From assembly GCA_021792405.1 (NCBI GenBank), contig JAJYUU010000023.1:1-41297 (forward strand): a DNA stretch of 41,297 bases, written 5' to 3'. Positions within the stretch are counted from its first letter, which is position 1; every line of letters begins with the position of its first letter. The notes beneath the pieces were generated by a model. That model did no database searches, was not told the origin of the DNA, and saw only the letters and a program-made list of their open reading frames with translations. The position numbers and the translations under genes were made by a program. Positions 1-8,268 of this stretch are shown here, piece by piece. This DNA is from Actinomycetes bacterium (GTDB lineage: Bacteria; Actinomycetota; Actinomycetes; Streptosporangiales; Streptosporangiaceae).

Positions 1-2
1 TG

Positions 3-392
3 TCCGGCCCGGCCGGCCGGGCCGCCTGGCTGCGCCGCAGGGCAACCGGCATCCCCGCCGCCCCCGCCAGCCTCCCCCTCGACATCGCCGAGGCCACCGA
101 CACCATCCCCGTCCACCTCCGCCGCGCCGTCCGCCGCCGGGACCAGCACTGCCGGTTCCCCGGCTGCGACCTGCCCGCCGCCGGCTGCGAAGTCCACCAC
201 ATCATCCACCGCAAAGACGGCGGCCGCCACGCCCTCACCAACCTGGTACTTTTGTGCAGATTCCACCACCTCATCGCCATCCACCGATGGGGCTGGACCC
301 TCACCCTCCACCCCGACGCCACCACCACCGCCGTCAGCCCCGACGGCACCAAGACACTGCACAGCCACCCACCGCCCGGCCACGCCGCATAG
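3..392 (+). CDS. HNH endonuclease-domain protein (DUF222/13E12 type), 3' part only
   Basis: An open frame runs in from the window edge and ends at TAG 390-392, giving the last 129 residues of a protein whose start lies outside. It contains an HNH nuclease core: paired cysteines (CRFPGCDLP), then VHHIIHRKDGG, then the downstream N and H of TNLVLLCRFHH. The HNH fold binds a divalent metal and cuts or nicks DNA. In actinobacteria this C-terminal module usually follows a DUF222 region in the multi-copy 13E12 family, whose role is unclear and which often looks mobile. The gene runs towards parA (convergent) and sits where parB would be expected. The domain call is firm; the DUF222 part is inferred because it is not in the window. 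Confidence 0.8.
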   Translation, partial: SGPAGRAAWLRRRATGIPAAPASLPLDIAEATDTIPVHLRRAVRRRDQHCRFPGCDLPAAGCEVHHIIHRKDGGRHALTNLVLLCRFHHLIAIHRWGWTLTLHPDATTTAVSPDGTKTLHSHPPPGHAA

Positions 393-468
393 CTGAGCGT
401 TTCGCCACTGACGGGGTTCGCGGCGCAGCTACTAGTCAGCCGCGCAGCCACCCCGTCGCACTGAAGGC

Positions 469-498
469 CACTGCCAGCCGAGACACTGCCAGCCGAGA
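469..498. repeat. 15-bp tandem duplication between HNH gene and parA
   Basis: The unit cactgccagccgaga occurs twice back to back (469-483 and 484-498), just beyond the parA stop codon. No hairpin with a T-run is obvious. It lies in the 114-bp gap between two convergent genes and probably arose by replication slippage. Confidence 0.7.
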
Positions 499-506
499 CA
501 TCTGGC

Positions 507-1874
507 CTAGCTGGCTGGCTGCTGGACGTTCCGCCACGCCAGTTCCTTCGCCGCCTCCAGATAGGCCAGCGCCCCGGTCGAGCCGGGATCGTAGGTCATC
601 ACGGACTGGCCGTAGCTCGGAGCTTCCGAAACTCGGACACTCCGCGGAACGACCGCACCCAGCACTACCGCACCGAAATGCTCCCTCACCTCGTCCGCCA
701 CCTGCGATGCCAGCCTCGTGCGGGCGTCATACATGGTCAGCAGGATCGTCGTGACCGACAGCGATGGGTTCAGGTGACTACGCACGAGCTCGACCGTTCG
801 CAGCAACTGCTCGAGCCCCTCCAGCGCGTAGTACTCGCACTGGATCGGGATCAGTACCTCGGGAGCAGCGACGAGCGCATTGACCGTCAGCAGCCCGAGC
901 GATGGCGGGCAGTCGATGAGGATGTAGTCCAGGCCGGCCGCGTCGTAGGAAGCCAGTGCCCGAGCCAGTCTGGACTCTCGTGCCACCATGGGCACAAGCT
1001 CGATCTCCGCCCCCGCAAGGTCGATGGCGGCCGGCGCGCAGTACAGATGCTGGAAGCCAGTCACCGGGCGGACCACCGCGCTCAGCGGCTGGCCCTCGAC
1101 GAGCACGTTGTAGACCGATGGGATGCCGGAGTGGTGGTCGACGTCCAGCGCCGTCGAAGCGTTGCCCTGCGGGTCGAGGTCGATCACCAGTACGCGCCCG
1201 CCATGCATGGCCAGGCTCGCAGCCAGATTCACGGCGGTAGTCGTCTTGCCGACGCCGCCCTTCTGGTTGGCGATCGTGATGATCCTGCATGCGGGCGGCC
1301 TCGGCCAGATGTCACCGCCCGACCGCGCTACGACCGCTGCCTGAGCAGCCCGAGCGATCGGCGTGTCGGCCGACGCCTCGTGAATAGACACCTCGTCCTC
1401 GCTCTCGCCTGTTCGCTCGCCCGCAGCCACCGACCGCTCGCATTGAGCATGTTCCGCCCGTTGGGCATCCGCTGGCTCAGTTTCACGTGAAACCCCCGCC
1501 AGCGCACGCTCTCGTGCCGGACGCCGCTCTCCTGTATTCCAGCCGGTTACGGCCGCGGACCCAGAGCCTAGGCCAACTTCGCCAGCACGGTCACCAGCAT
1601 CCCGAGTCTCGGCGAGCGCGGTGGCCTCTGAGGTGCCGCTAGGCCACCCGAGGCCCATCCGCGCCGCTCGCCGCGCATAACGACCGGGCAAAGCCGTCGC
1701 TGCCGGACTCAAATCTACTTTTCCGGAAAACGGCTCAAGAATTGGCCCGGCACCACCGGCCGCCGGCCTCGCACCCGGCGGCGTACCCGCCGCTGGCGCT
1801 TCCGTGCTGCTCGACAGCTCAGGGCCTGCGGAGGGCTCCTGCGGCCAGCCCAGCCCCGCTGCCGAATTCGTCAT
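507..1874 (-). CDS. parA: ParA/Soj chromosome-partitioning ATPase with long N-terminal extension
   Basis: ParA is the Walker-type ATPase that moves ParB-parS complexes and so segregates the origin. The deviant Walker A motif KGGVGKT lies at about residues 205-211, followed by the DLDPQGNAS and DCPPSLG motifs. ATG 1874 was chosen because it has the upstream GGAGAAG sequence. The open frame continues to 2066, but that would overlap rsmG. This gives 455 residues, of which about 195 precede the ATPase domain. This extension is rich in Ala, Gly, Pro and Glu, is probably disordered, and is longer than the usual few dozen residues. It is the last gene of the leftward rpmH-rnpA-yidD-yidC-jag-rsmG-parA block. 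A parS site lies within its coding sequence. The usual partner parB is not found downstream. Confidence 0.92.
   Translation of the reverse strand: MTNSAAGLGWPQEPSAGPELSSSTEAPAAGTPPGARPAAGGAGPILEPFSGKVDLSPAATALPGRYARRAARMGLGWPSGTSEATALAETRDAGDRAGEVGLGSGSAAVTGWNTGERRPARERALAGVSRETEPADAQRAEHAQCERSVAAGERTGESEDEVSIHEASADTPIARAAQAAVVARSGGDIWPRPPACRIITIANQKGGVGKTTTAVNLAASLAMHGGRVLVIDLDPQGNASTALDVDHHSGIPSVYNVLVEGQPLSAVVRPVTGFQHLYCAPAAIDLAGAEIELVPMVARESRLARALASYDAAGLDYILIDCPPSLGLLTVNALVAAPEVLIPIQCEYYALEGLEQLLRTVELVRSHLNPSLSVTTILLTMYDARTRLASQVADEVREHFGAVVLGAVVPRSVRVSEAPSYGQSVMTYDPGSTGALAYLEAAKELAWRNVQQPAS
1480..1493. promoter_or_regulatory. parS: parS centromere-like site (ParB binding)
   Basis: GTTTCACGTGAAAC is a perfect 14-bp palindrome identical to the core of the near-universal bacterial parS consensus. 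It lies inside parA, where it encodes Val-Ser-Arg-Glu-Thr at residues 128-132, about 4.6 kb from the dnaA start. ParB loads here to start partition-complex formation. It was the only perfect copy I noticed in the window. Confidence 0.9.
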
Positions 1875-1977
1875 TCGCCGCTTCTCCCATCCAGCCCCGT
1901 CACGCCCGGCGCACGCCGCCGCACCGGTGATCCGCATCGTGCACGTCCCCCAGCGGATCACGGGTAAGCCTGCTTGG

Positions 1978-2769
1978 CTACCCGCCGCCGCGTCTGCTGT
2001 TCGGGCGCTTACGGCTGCCAGCCGGAACCGCGGGATTCCCGGTAACGTCCCGGCGACCCGGGCCACGGCCCGCAGCGTGGCTGACGCCCCGGAGTCCGCT
2101 GCCCGCTGTGCCGCGGTGCTCAGGAGCGGTGAACGTCACCACTGTGGCAGTGGCAGCACCACTAGGGCTACCTGCCCGGACTACTTTCGCATCGGTGACT
2201 CCGAGCCGAGCCAGGGCAGGACGCGCTTTCGCCAACTCAGCCTCCGCCGATGATCCCTTGATCGCCAGCACCCGGCCACCCGGCCGGAGCAGGCCAAGAG
2301 TCAGACTCGCCAGCTTGTCCAGCGGGGCAACGGCCCGTGCCGTCACAACATCTGCGGCGACCTGGCCGGCGAGATCCTCCGCCCTAGCCCGAACCACTTC
2401 GGCATTAGTCAGGCCAAGTTCGGCGACGGTCTCGGTCAGGAACTCCGCCCGCCGGGCCAGTGGCTCCAGCAGCGTGACCCGCGCCTGCGGTGCGAGCAGA
2501 GCCAGCACGATGCCAGGCAATCCCGCGCCTGAACCCACATCCACCAGCAGGCAGCGCGCCGGCAGCAGGTGCGCTACCGCCGCGCAGTTCAGCAGGTGCC
2601 GATCCCATACCCGGTCCGCCTCTGCCGGGCCGACAATGCCGCGCTCCACGCCGCTGACCGCCAGGATCTCGGCGTACTTCTCCGCCTGCGGCAGCGCATC
2701 GCCGAAGATCTCCGCCGCTGCCGGTGGTACGACTAGCCCAGATACCGCTGGACTCACGCCATCGCGCAT
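1978..2769 (-). CDS. rsmG: 16S rRNA (guanine-527-N7)-methyltransferase RsmG
   Basis: RsmG (GidB) methylates N7 of G527 in 16S rRNA using S-adenosylmethionine; loss of it causes low-level streptomycin resistance in other bacteria. The 263-residue protein has the Rossmann-type SAM site (LVDVGSGAGLPGIVLALL, about residues 75-92), preceded by the family sequence VWDRHLLNCAAV and followed by VTARAVAPLDKL. The last 45 or so residues are basic, low in complexity and probably extend past the usual fold. The ATG at 2769 lies 37 bp downstream of the jag stop. It belongs to the conserved jag-rsmG-parA order, so co-transcription from the rpmH side is likely. Confidence 0.93.
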   Translation of the reverse strand: MRDGVSPAVSGLVVPPAAAEIFGDALPQAEKYAEILAVSGVERGIVGPAEADRVWDRHLLNCAAVAHLLPARCLLVDVGSGAGLPGIVLALLAPQARVTLLEPLARRAEFLTETVAELGLTNAEVVRARAEDLAGQVAADVVTARAVAPLDKLASLTLGLLRPGGRVLAIKGSSAEAELAKARPALARLGVTDAKVVRAGSPSGAATATVVTFTAPEHRGTAGSGLRGVSHAAGRGPGRRDVTGNPAVPAGSRKRPNSRRGGG

Positions 2770-2806
2770 CCGGGTGCCTTTCGCCGCCGAACTCTCGGTT
2801 CTGCCA

Positions 2807-3511
2807 TCAGCCGACCGGCAGGACTACCACTCGCCGGTCCGGCTCCTCGCCTTCCGACTCGCTCCGCAACCCTGCTGCGGCGACCGCATCGTGCACGATC
2901 TTCCGCTCGAATGGATTCATCGGCCACAGCTTTTTGGGCATACCAGTCCGGCGGACTTCCTCGGCGGCGTCAGTGCCTGCCTCGGCGAGCTCCGTCCGGC
3001 GCCGCTGCCGGTACCCGCCGATGTCCAGCATCATTCGCGTCCGGTAGCCCGTCCGCTGGTGCACGGCAAGTCGGGTTAGCTCCTGGAGTGCCTCCAGCAC
3101 CTCGCCACGTCGCCCGACAAGCTCATCTAGCGTGGCCCCGACCACCGAGACGACTGCGCGATCACCCTCGACGTCCATGTCAATGTCGCCGTCAAGGTCG
3201 GCAACATCCAGCAGTCCCTCGATGTAGTCAGCTGCTACCTCGCCCTCGAGTTCCAGATCCGCCACCGAGTGACTGCGGCGTTCATTTGACCCGTCTGCGG
3301 CAGCGTCGCTCCCGGCCTCGTCCGCCGGCTCGTCATCGCCCTCGTCCGCAAGCGAGCCGCCGTCCTCGTCCAACCTGTCGCCCGCGCGGCCATCCATGTC
3401 TGTACCTGAGTCCATCGTCTGCACCGAGCCCGGCTCGTCGTACTCGTGACTGTCGCCATCGCGGTCCTGCTGGCCAGCATGCTGCCCCGCGAAATCGTCC
3501 TGCTGGCTCAT
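2807..3511 (-). CDS. jag: Jag-type single-stranded nucleic-acid-binding protein (KH + R3H)
   Basis: Jag (SpoIIIJ-associated, KhpB-like) proteins bind RNA through a KH-type and an R3H domain and are genetically linked to YidC. ATG 3511 is preferred over starts at 3571-3531 because AAGGAGG lies 8 bases upstream of it. The 234-residue product begins with about 85 residues that are strongly acidic (Asp/Glu runs) and probably disordered. A KH-like segment follows ([20 protein letters not shown]), then an R3H segment with GYRQRRRTELAEAG and the PMNPFERKIVHDAV motif near the C terminus. It lies between yidC and rsmG, as in most actinomycetes. Confidence 0.9.
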   Translation of the reverse strand: MSQQDDFAGQHAGQQDRDGDSHEYDEPGSVQTMDSGTDMDGRAGDRLDEDGGSLADEGDDEPADEAGSDAAADGSNERRSHSVADLELEGEVAADYIEGLLDVADLDGDIDMDVEGDRAVVSVVGATLDELVGRRGEVLEALQELTRLAVHQRTGYRTRMMLDIGGYRQRRRTELAEAGTDAAEEVRRTGMPKKLWPMNPFERKIVHDAVAAAGLRSESEGEEPDRRVVVLPVG

Positions 3512-3590
3512 GCCAGGCTCCTCCTTGATCCCCATCCCTGACCGCATCGTCGCGCCGCCCAGCACGAGCACTCCCGCCGGAACTGGACCG

Positions 3591-4766
3591 TCAGTTCTTG
3601 CCCGACCGTTTGCTGCGCGACTGTCGCTGCGTCTGGTGCCTCACGAGCTTAACCTCGGGCGCCTCGGGCTGCGGCTCCGGCTCCGAACGCTTGCCCAGGC
3701 GCTTCAGCATGCCCGCCGCCGTCACGCCACCCGCGGCCGCGCCGTTGGCGCTTCTGCCGTTGGCGCTTCTTCCGCTCGCGCGGCTGCCGTTCGCGGCCGG
3801 TCGGCTCGCGCGGCTGCCGTTCGGCTGCGAACCGCTCTGCTGCGAACCGCTCTGCTGCGAACCGCTCTGGCCCGCCGCTGTGGCCGGCTTCGGCTTGCTC
3901 GCTCCGCCGGTCAGCGACTTCGCGACCCTCCCGGTCAGCGAGTTGGCAGTAGCTGTACCCGGGGTTCCCCCGCCTTCGGTCGCCATGGCCGGCGGCGTGT
4001 ACGGATACCGCCTGCCGAGCAGGAACTGCTGAACAAGCGTCCAGACGTTCGTAGTGACCCAGTACAGCACCAGGCCGAAAGGCCAGTACAGACCCGTCAG
4101 CGCGAAGAACGGCATGATGTAGGTCATGTACTTCTGCGACGAAGCCATCGGGTTATCGGGCGAAGCCGTCGGCATCATGCCACGCCGCTGGCTCTGGCGG
4201 ATCGTCAGGAAGGTCGTGACCATGCTGATCGCAACGGCGCCGACGATGACCAGTTTCGAGTGCAGCGGGACATGCGCGGTGCCGGTGAACAGCACCTTGT
4301 CCGCGATCGACGCACCGAGGATCTTGGCCTGTTTGCCCGCGTGCACCATCGCGGCCGGCAGCCCGTAATTCGGCGTGCCACCCTTGTACTCTGCAATCGC
4401 CTTCAGCACCTCGAACAGCGAGAAGAACAACGGCAACTGCAGAACGACCGGCAGACAGCCCATCAGCGGGTTGACGCCCGCCTCCTGGTAGAGCTTCATC
4501 GTCTCTTGATTCAGCGTCTGCTTATCGTTTTTGTACTTCTTGCGCAACGCGGCCATCTGCGGCTGCAGCGACGACATGGCCCTGGTCGTGTGCATCTGCT
4601 TGATGAACAGCGGCACCATGACGAGCCGCATCAGCATGACCAGGATCACAATCGACAGAGCCCAGGTCCAGCCGCTCGTGGCGCCGAAAAGCGGATTCAG
4701 CACGTTGTAAATGTGCGTGAAGATCCAGCCAACTGCCTCATAGAGGTAATTCAGTGGATTCGACAA
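3591..4766 (-). CDS. yidC: Membrane protein insertase YidC (Oxa1 family)
   Basis: YidC inserts and folds membrane proteins, alone or with SecYEG. The 391-residue protein has the Gram-positive layout without the large periplasmic domain. Hydrophobic segments lie around residues 33-55 (including a positively charged stretch with R47), 104-121, 170-190 and 216-245. The conserved NPLMGCLPVVLQLPLFFSLF segment lies between them. From about residue 260 the tail is low in complexity, with Ser/Gln/Gly and Ala/Asn/Gly repeats. It ends in a very basic stretch (RQSRSKRSGKN), which in other YidC proteins helps ribosome contact. The start lies 4 bp from the yidD stop, so coupling is likely. Confidence 0.95.
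   Translation of the reverse strand: MSNPLNYLYEAVGWIFTHIYNVLNPLFGATSGWTWALSIVILVMLMRLVMVPLFIKQMHTTRAMSSLQPQMAALRKKYKNDKQTLNQETMKLYQEAGVNPLMGCLPVVLQLPLFFSLFEVLKAIAEYKGGTPNYGLPAAMVHAGKQAKILGASIADKVLFTGTAHVPLHSKLVIVGAVAISMVTTFLTIRQSQRRGMMPTASPDNPMASSQKYMTYIMPFFALTGLYWPFGLVLYWVTTNVWTLVQQFLLGRRYPYTPPAMATEGGGTPGTATANSLTGRVAKSLTGGASKPKPATAAGQSGSQQSGSQQSGSQPNGSRASRPAANGSRASGRSANGRSANGAAAGGVTAAGMLKRLGKRSEPEPQPEAPEVKLVRHQTQRQSRSKRSGKN
3826..3870. repeat. Three 15-bp tandem repeats in the yidC tail
   Basis: The unit tgcgaaccgctctgc repeats at 3826-3840 and 3841-3855, with a near-copy ending tgg at 3856-3870. On the coding strand it specifies the pentapeptide pattern QSGSQ within the disordered C-terminal tail of YidC. 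In-frame copy-number change would leave the reading frame intact. Confidence 0.8.
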
Positions 4767-4770
4767 CCTG

Positions 4771-5118
4771 CTAGCTCCCTTGTGCTCTGCTCACGACGTC
4801 CGAGCCCCGACCTCCGAGCTCATAACCAACCGGCGGCTCTGCCGCGGAGTGCTGCTCTTCCTCCGAGCCGGGGACTGGATCAAGTCCGCCGGCATGGAAC
4901 GGATGGCAGCGGCTCAGCCGGCGCACCGCCAGCCATGAGCCCCGCAGTGCACCGTGTCGCTGCACGGCCTCGAGCGCATAGGCACTGCACGACGGGTAGA
5001 ACCGGCACCGCGGTCCCAGCAGCGGGCTGACGAACCGCCGGTACACGGTTAGCAGCCCCACTAGCAGCCAGCCGGCAGGCGACAGTGCCCGGCCATCCGG
5101 CCCAGACTCGCGGCTCAC
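4771..5118 (-). CDS. yidD: Membrane protein insertion efficiency factor YidD
   Basis: YidD is a small membrane-associated protein that helps YidC-dependent insertion. The family signature is clear: [19 protein letters not shown], followed by [17 protein letters not shown] place the start at GTG 5118 because it overlaps the rnpA stop in a GTGA arrangement, typical of translational coupling. An upstream start at 5196 would lie inside rnpA. The product is 116 residues, with a non-conserved tail after the signature. Its place between rnpA and yidC is the standard one. Confidence 0.93.
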   Translation of the reverse strand: MSRESGPDGRALSPAGWLLVGLLTVYRRFVSPLLGPRCRFYPSCSAYALEAVQRHGALRGSWLAVRRLSRCHPFHAGGLDPVPGSEEEQHSAAEPPVGYELGGRGSDVVSRAQGS

Positions 5119-5477
5119 TGGCTCACCACCACACCCTGCCGCCGAAGCAAGGCTCTGATTACCAGGTCGAGGTCGGCGGCAAGATCCGCCTGGCAAGCTG
5201 CCGCCGCGCGCGGCGCAGCGCGCACTATAAGCAGGCTACCTCCCGGCAGCGATGGCAGGTACCCGCGGACCAGATGCCGCAGCCGCCGTCGCACCTTATT
5301 GCGGACAACAGCCGGGCCTACGGCCTTGCTGACCACGAAGCCGACCCGCGCGGCCTCCCGGCTCTCGCGCCGGACCAGCAAGTGGCCGGATAGCAACGGC
5401 CGCCCGGACCGGCTGCCATCTCGGACGGCGACGGCAAAGTCGGAACTTCGTCGCATCCGCGCTATCGCGGGAAGCAT
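5115..5477 (-). CDS. rnpA: Ribonuclease P protein component
   Basis: RnpA is the basic protein subunit that helps the RNase P RNA remove 5' leaders from tRNA precursors. The chosen ATG 5477 gives 120 residues, the normal family size, beginning [14 protein letters not shown]. The longer frame to 5681 would run through rpmH in another frame. The hallmark RNR-like segment is [16 protein letters not shown], preceded by [10 protein letters not shown]. No strong Shine-Dalgarno sequence is seen, in keeping with coupling to rpmH 26 bp upstream. The stop overlaps the yidD GTG. Confidence 0.93.
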   Translation of the reverse strand: MLPAIARMRRSSDFAVAVRDGSRSGRPLLSGHLLVRRESREAARVGFVVSKAVGPAVVRNKVRRRLRHLVRGYLPSLPGGSLLIVRAAPRAAAACQADLAADLDLVIRALLRRQGVVVSQ

Positions 5478-5503
5478 GGCAACACGATCGCCGGCCGTCA
5501 GCG

Positions 5504-5641
5504 TCACACGCTGACGCGCGCGCGGCCCTTCCGGCGCCTCGCCGCGAGAATCGCACGACCGGCCCGGGTTCGCATGCGCAGGCGGAACCCGTGTGTCTTC
5601 GCCCGGTGGCGGTTGTTCGGCTGAAACGGGCGCTTGCTCAC
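5504..5641 (-). CDS. rpmH: 50S ribosomal protein L34
   Basis: Reading the minus strand from GTG 5641 gives a 45-residue, very basic protein starting [20 protein letters not shown] and ending GRARVSV. This matches L34, including the conserved [17 protein letters not shown] core. L34 is a structural protein of the large ribosomal subunit. GGAG lies about 7 bases before the start. It is the first gene of the leftward block and is divergent from dnaA, the classic rpmH-dnaA arrangement. Confidence 0.95.
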   Translation of the reverse strand: MSKRPFQPNNRHRAKTHGFRLRMRTRAGRAILAARRRKGRARVSV

Positions 5642-5940
5642 GGGAACTCCAGGTGCGGCAGATCTTGGCTATGGCAGTCACAAATCAACTACAGGTACAG
5701 GCGGCAGCTCTCGGAGCGCTCGCGGCGATCGGTGTCTCCCACTGTCAACACCAGTCGGCGGCGAACTCATCCACGAAGCAGGCCCTACCTGCATCAGGCC
5801 ATGACTCAGCTGCACCGGGATAAGCCGGACCTGTACAAGTTACGCGTCCCCTGCTGGCCGGTCAAACCGGGTGCCCCTGACAAGCAGGCGCCAGCCGACT
5901 GCCGGGTTTCCCGAACGGCGGGTGAAGCGCAGCCCTAGGC

Positions 5941-5949
5941 TGTGGATAG
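5941..5949 (-). promoter_or_regulatory. DnaA box (8/9 match)
   Basis: The minus strand reads CTATCCACA, one mismatch from TTATCCACA. It lies 150 bp before the dnaA start. Confidence 0.55.
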
Positions 5950-6051
5950 TGCGGGCCAAGCGCCGGAGCGCTTATGCCAGTTGCCTCATCCGGGCCCGAC
6001 CCGTATGGCTCCGGAAGCTGCCAGGACCGCTGTAATGCAACGTGCACATGC

Positions 6052-6060
6052 TGTGGAAAA
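6052..6060 (-). promoter_or_regulatory. DnaA box (8/9 match)
   Basis: The minus strand reads TTTTCCACA, one mismatch from TTATCCACA. It lies about 40 bp before the dnaA start, so bound DnaA could cover the promoter or the start region. Confidence 0.55.
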
Positions 6061-6099
6061 ACCTGTTGATCACATGTGGGGGGCTCGGGTGACCGGCCA

Positions 6100-7797
6100 A
6101 TGAGCGACGACGACCTCGGGGAAGTATGGGCCCGCTCGCTGGCCGACCTAGCCGACATGCACATCGAGCCGCACCAGCGCGCCTGGCTGCAGCTGACCAG
6201 ACCGCTCGGGCTCGTCGAGAACACCGCGCTCATCGCGGCGCCCAACGAGTTCGTCAAGGAACAGCTTGAGACCCGGCTGCGCACCCTCATCACCAATGCG
6301 CTCTCCAGGGAACTGGCCCGGAGCATCCAGCTTGCCGTCACGGTCGACCCGAGTGCCACCGCCGATCTCGGCCGGCCCGGCGACCGGTTCCGGCCCGCAG
6401 AGCCGGACGCCGACGGGAGCGGACCGCTGCCAGCGGCTGCGGCAGGCATGCGCCAGGACCTTAACGGCGACCAGCCAGCCGACGGCCAGTACCGCAATGG
6501 CTCCCCGGACCGGCTGGACTTCGATCAGGGCCGAACCGACCTTGGCCGCGGCCTTGCCCCGTTCCCGGCCGGGATGGGTCCGATAGCCGACGCCCGCGCC
6601 GGCATCGGGCCGGACGGCCACGAATTGGACCGTGCCGCGCTGGCCCCGCAGGACGACGGCCGGCCACCGGTGAGCAATCCGCCGCCGGGTCAGCACGCCC
6701 TGCCGCTGCACCGGCCACATGGCCCGCAGCGGTCGGCCGGGCCGTCGTCCGCGCCGGGTCAGGCACGGTTGAACCCCAAGTACACATTCGAGACATTCGT
6801 CATCGGCTCAAGCAACAGGTTCGCGCACGCCGCCGCTGTCGCCGTGGCCGAGGCGCCCGCCAAGGCCTACAACCCGCTGTTCGTCTATGGCGACTCCGGC
6901 CTTGGCAAGACGCACTTGCTGCATGCGATCGGGCACTACGCGCAGAGCCTGTACCAGGGCCTGAAGGTCAGGTACGTGAGCTCGGAAGAGTTCACCAACG
7001 ACTTCATCAACATGATCAGGGACGGCAAGCAGGACGGCTTCCGCCGCCGCTACCGGGATGTCGACGTGCTGCTCGTCGACGACATCCAGTTCCTGGAGAA
7101 CAAGGAAGGAACCCAGGAGGAGTTCTTCCACACGTTCAACACCCTGCACAACGCCAGCAAGCAGATCGTCATCTCCTCAGACCGCGCACCCAAGCGCCTG
7201 GTTACGCTCGAGGACCGGCTCCGCAGCCGGTTCGAGTGGGGATTGCAGACCGACGTTCAGCCGCCGGAGCTCGAGACGCGGATCGCGATCCTGCGCAAGA
7301 AGGCTGTCCAGGACCGCCTGAATGCGCCGCCCGAAGCGCTGGAGTACATCGCGTCGAGGATTTCCACGAACATCAGGGAGCTTGAGGGCGCGCTCATCCG
7401 CGTCACGGCCTTCGCCAGCCTGAACCGCCAGTCCGTCGATTTGCAGCTCGCCGAGTTCGTGCTGAAGGACCTCATCGTCGAGACGCACGGGCCGGACATC
7501 ACCGCGGCCACGATCATGGGCCAGACCGCTTCCTATTTCGGCCTCTCAATCGATGACCTGTGCGGCACCTCCCGGTCGCGCGTGCTGGTCACGGCGCGGC
7601 AGATCGCCATGTACCTGTGTCGTGAGCTCACCGACATGTCGCTGCCAAAGATCGGCCAGCAGTTCGGCGGCCGCGATCACACCACCGTGATGCATGCCGA
7701 ACGGAAGATCCGCTCGCTGATGGCCGAACGCCGGGCCATCTACAACCAGGTAACCGAGCTCACGAACCGGATCAAGCAGCAAGCGCTGTCCGGGTGA
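6100..7797 (+). CDS. dnaA: Chromosomal replication initiator DnaA
   Basis: DnaA-ATP binds origin boxes, melts the DNA and recruits the replicative helicase. Domain I begins [17 protein letters not shown] and ends near residue 90. A Pro/Gly/Asp-rich, probably disordered domain II follows to about residue 225. The AAA+ domain starts at [15 protein letters not shown], with Walker [10 protein letters not shown] at 264-272, Walker [11 protein letters not shown] and the sensor/arginine segment LRSRFEWGL. The C-terminal helix-turn-helix carries the signature [18 protein letters not shown] 6100 was chosen because it matches the usual actinobacterial N terminus; an in-frame GTG at 6076 would add 8 residues. 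The product is 565 residues. The gene lies between two origin-type intergenic regions. Confidence 0.97.
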   Translation: MSDDDLGEVWARSLADLADMHIEPHQRAWLQLTRPLGLVENTALIAAPNEFVKEQLETRLRTLITNALSRELARSIQLAVTVDPSATADLGRPGDRFRPAEPDADGSGPLPAAAAGMRQDLNGDQPADGQYRNGSPDRLDFDQGRTDLGRGLAPFPAGMGPIADARAGIGPDGHELDRAALAPQDDGRPPVSNPPPGQHALPLHRPHGPQRSAGPSSAPGQARLNPKYTFETFVIGSSNRFAHAAAVAVAEAPAKAYNPLFVYGDSGLGKTHLLHAIGHYAQSLYQGLKVRYVSSEEFTNDFINMIRDGKQDGFRRRYRDVDVLLVDDIQFLENKEGTQEEFFHTFNTLHNASKQIVISSDRAPKRLVTLEDRLRSRFEWGLQTDVQPPELETRIAILRKKAVQDRLNAPPEALEYIASRISTNIRELEGALIRVTAFASLNRQSVDLQLAEFVLKDLIVETHGPDITAATIMGQTASYFGLSIDDLCGTSRSRVLVTARQIAMYLCRELTDMSLPKIGQQFGGRDHTTVMHAERKIRSLMAERRAIYNQVTELTNRIKQQALSG

Positions 7798-7913
7798 GCA
7801 TGGCAGCGGGACACACCATGGGGTCCACTGCGGCGGCCCTCTCCAGCGCCACTGCGATAAGTCGCAGTCCTGCGCTGCCACCTCGGTCTTCGCACCCGCC
7901 GTATCCGAGCGAC

Positions 7914-7949
7914 TACGCAAAATACGCGCTACACGCAATGTACGCACAC
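7914..7949. repeat. Four 9-bp-phased TACGC/CACGC motifs in oriC
   Basis: Motifs start at 7914 (tacgcaaaa), 7923 (tacgcgcta), 7932 (cacgcaatg) and 7941 (tacgcacac). The first five bases are conserved and the last four vary, in exact 9-bp register, ending four bases before the perfect DnaA box. They could be weak initiator sites or chance. Confidence 0.45.
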
Positions 7950-7953
7950 AGGC

Positions 7954-7962
7954 TGTGGACAA
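7954..7962 (-). promoter_or_regulatory. DnaA box, perfect actinobacterial consensus
   Basis: The minus strand reads TTGTCCACA, the preferred DnaA box of high-GC Gram-positive bacteria. Confidence 0.85.
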
Positions 7963-7965
7963 AGC

Positions 7966-7974
7966 TGTGGATCA
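7966..7974 (-). promoter_or_regulatory. DnaA box, degenerate (7/9)
   Basis: The minus strand reads TGATCCACA. It lies 12 bp from the perfect box in the same orientation, a spacing near one helical turn that would suit cooperative DnaA binding. Confidence 0.5.
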
Positions 7975-8268
7975 GCTTGGGACATCCGGAGGAAAACCCC
8001 ACCCGTCCGGAGGGTAACGCGCGGGTTACGCGCCAGGGCATGCCCGTCGCCCACAGCGGAACCAGCCGGCCCGCGCGCTTCAGGCACAGCCGGTGTGCAC
8101 AGCGACAACAGCCTCTAGCTGGCCGGATCACAGTTATCCCCGGGATCCACCATTCCTATGACGACTACCAGTCCGGTAATGGCAGACAGATACAGATCAA
8201 AGCAGGCAAGTGTCCGGCCGATCGCCGGGTGCGCAATGAGACACCCGACCAGCTAAGGAGGCTGACAG

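Larger units (their letters stand above)
5642..6099. promoter_or_regulatory. rpmH-dnaA divergent intergenic region
   Basis: This 458-bp gene-free stretch separates divergent rpmH and dnaA and should hold both promoters. Two good DnaA-box matches face dnaA: 5941-5949 (TGTGGATAG, reverse CTATCCACA) and 6052-6060 (TGTGGAAAA, reverse TTTTCCACA). A short AT-richer patch follows (gttgatcacatgtgg, about 6064-6078). DnaA binding here would fit autorepression of dnaA. I see no convincing small gene. Confidence 0.7.
7798..8268. other. oriC: Putative chromosomal origin (oriC), dnaA-dnaN interval
   Basis: This 471-bp non-coding stretch between dnaA and dnaN is the canonical actinobacterial origin position. 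It has one perfect DnaA box (TGTGGACAA, 7954-7962) and a degenerate one 12 bp later (7966-7974). Further weak matches lie around 8050 (tcgcccaca), 8094 (tgtgcacag) and 8134 (ttatccccg). A run of 9-bp-spaced TACGC/CACGC motifs at 7914-7949 precedes the perfect box. The stretch near 8140-8210 is AT-richer than its surroundings and could be the unwinding element. Few strong boxes are visible compared with the many known in Streptomyces origins. AAGGAGG at 8256-8262 is the dnaN ribosome-binding site. Confidence 0.85.

Noticed and set aside
1875-2066. Upstream extension of the parA frame into rsmG
   Set aside because: It overlaps rsmG, lacks a ribosome-binding site, and ATG 1874 has a good one.
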